The notes beneath the pieces are model-generated. The model saw only the letters and a list, made by a program, of their open reading frames with translations, ran no database searches and was not told the DNA's origin. The position numbers were made by a program, and so were the translations under genes. Shown here one piece after another: positions 63,512-64,000 of a stretch of DNA of 64,000 bases. Position 1 is the stretch's first letter, and the number at the start of each line of letters is the position of its first letter. The DNA is from Pseudomonadota bacterium (GTDB lineage: Bacteria > Pseudomonadota > Alphaproteobacteria > Caulobacterales > Aquidulcibacteraceae): the NCBI GenBank assembly GCA_020161405.1, contig JAIUOD010000001.1, positions 558,001 to 622,000 on the forward strand. Direction: 5' to 3'.

Positions 63512-64000
63512 TTAATTTGCCAAAGCTCTTAAATTTTCTTTACGCTTTAAATATTCTTGATTTTTATTGTCCAGCTCACTTGCTTTTGTAAAATATTGTT
63601 TTGCAAGGGTTTTTGACTTTAAAAAGCCCAAGCCTTCATCATATATTCTTCCTAAATAAAAGCATGAAATTGCATTATTTGCTGTGCATGACTTTTCAAA
63701 ATTTTTCTGCGCATCTTTGAAAGATATTTCGACACCTCTTCCGTAAAAATAAGCCTCGCCTAATTGCATACAGCCAGCATGTAGCCCACCTAAATCACAA
63801 GACTTTTTTGACATTTTGAAATAATCTTCATTTGAGCGCGCCGTTCCAAATCCCCTTAAATAGAAATAGGCTAAATTGGCGCAACCTGTCTGCGAATTTA
63901 AGTTGCAAGATTTACTTAGCAATTCAAATGCCTTGGTGTAGTTTTTTATTTCATAATTACCATTATAAAAATTCAAAGCAGCACGGGAACAATCTTCAGC
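63512..64000 (-). CDS. Sel1-repeat protein, C-terminal part (runs off right edge)
   Basis: The frame is open from the right edge to a stop at 63512, 162 residues, so the start lies outside. It carries the same repeat type as the neighbouring gene: LLSKSCNLNSQTGCANLAYFY, SKKSCDLGGLHAGCMQLGEA and FEKSCTANNAISCFYLG, each with C-x7-C or similar cysteine pairs, and ends in a charged tail. The two genes are ten bases apart and form an operon, probably from a duplication. Confidence 0.82.
   Translation of the reverse strand, partial: AEDCSRAALNFYNGNYEIKNYTKAFELLSKSCNLNSQTGCANLAYFYLRGFGTARSNEDYFKMSKKSCDLGGLHAGCMQLGEAYFYGRGVEISFKDAQKNFEKSCTANNAISCFYLGRIYDEGLGFLKSKTLAKQYFTKASELDNKNQEYLKRKENLRALAN

Noticed and set aside
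1..64000. CRISPR arrays, tRNA or rRNA genes, insertion sequences, prophage
   Set aside because: I looked for regularly spaced repeats, cloverleaf-like blocks, transposase motifs and phage structural genes and saw none. A tRNA scan would settle the tRNA point.

Overview
The window reads as chromosome of an A+T-rich alphaproteobacterium, most likely of the Caulobacterales/Hyphomonadaceae type. Evidence is the class I lysyl-tRNA synthetase, the metX-metW pair, an EipA-like (DUF1134) envelope protein, a GAF-containing PtsP, the rsmI / LpoA-like / YraN arrangement, and a Caulobacter-style maltodextrin locus built on a large TonB-dependent receptor with an SLC45-like permease. Genes are tightly packed: many convergent pairs overlap at their stop codons and several operons overlap by 1-4 bases. 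No rRNA, tRNA, CRISPR array, transposase or prophage was seen.

Layout. 1-7.8 kb: 5' part of an acyl-CoA dehydrogenase (runs off the left edge), an EAL phosphodiesterase, DUF952-pyrD, lysK, a SixA-type phosphatase, a TetR regulator and a response regulator. 8-10.4 kb: operon metX-metW-nth. 10.4-11.1 kb: tandem and inverted palindromic repeats around a DUF559 endonuclease gene. 11.1-20.2 kb: lepA, DUF1134, recR, YraN, rsmI, LpoA-like lipoprotein, hemW, rdgB and rph, with a DUF2975 membrane protein plus small Cro-like regulator sitting between rph and rdgB. 20.3-33.1 kb: mixed metabolism (HD hydrolase, ATP-grasp, adenosine-kinase-like PfkB, RarD, nitronate monooxygenase-like, TfoX-N, an S41 protease paired with a triple DUF4189 protein, fumC, an atypical coiled-coil gene, HMG-CoA lyase).

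33.3-48.7 kb is the main accessory island: a maltodextrin utilisation locus. A secreted GH97 alpha-glucosidase, LacI-type regulator, cytoplasmic GH13 glucosidase, secreted GH13 amylase, a DUF6445 protein, a flavin-dependent halogenase homologue, a TonB receptor, an MFS disaccharide permease and another secreted GH13 enzyme lie together. Inferred flow: TonB receptor takes maltodextrin across the outer membrane, periplasmic GH13/GH97 enzymes shorten it, the permease imports the products and the cytoplasmic GH13 enzyme releases glucose. The two large promoter gaps carry repeated TTGCAA-N4-TTGCAA dyads, good candidates for the LacI-family operator.

48.7-64 kb: a DUF3445 protein, solo LuxR regulator, DUF2892 protein, accA, hybrid histidine kinase, a ClpP-like protease, a small secreted protein, ispG, a RodZ-like protein, ptsP, an NsrR-like Rrf2 regulator divergent from a SirB2-family membrane protein, and two Cys-rich Sel1-repeat proteins, the last running off the right edge. 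Several genes start with TTG or GTG after a visible Shine-Dalgarno sequence.
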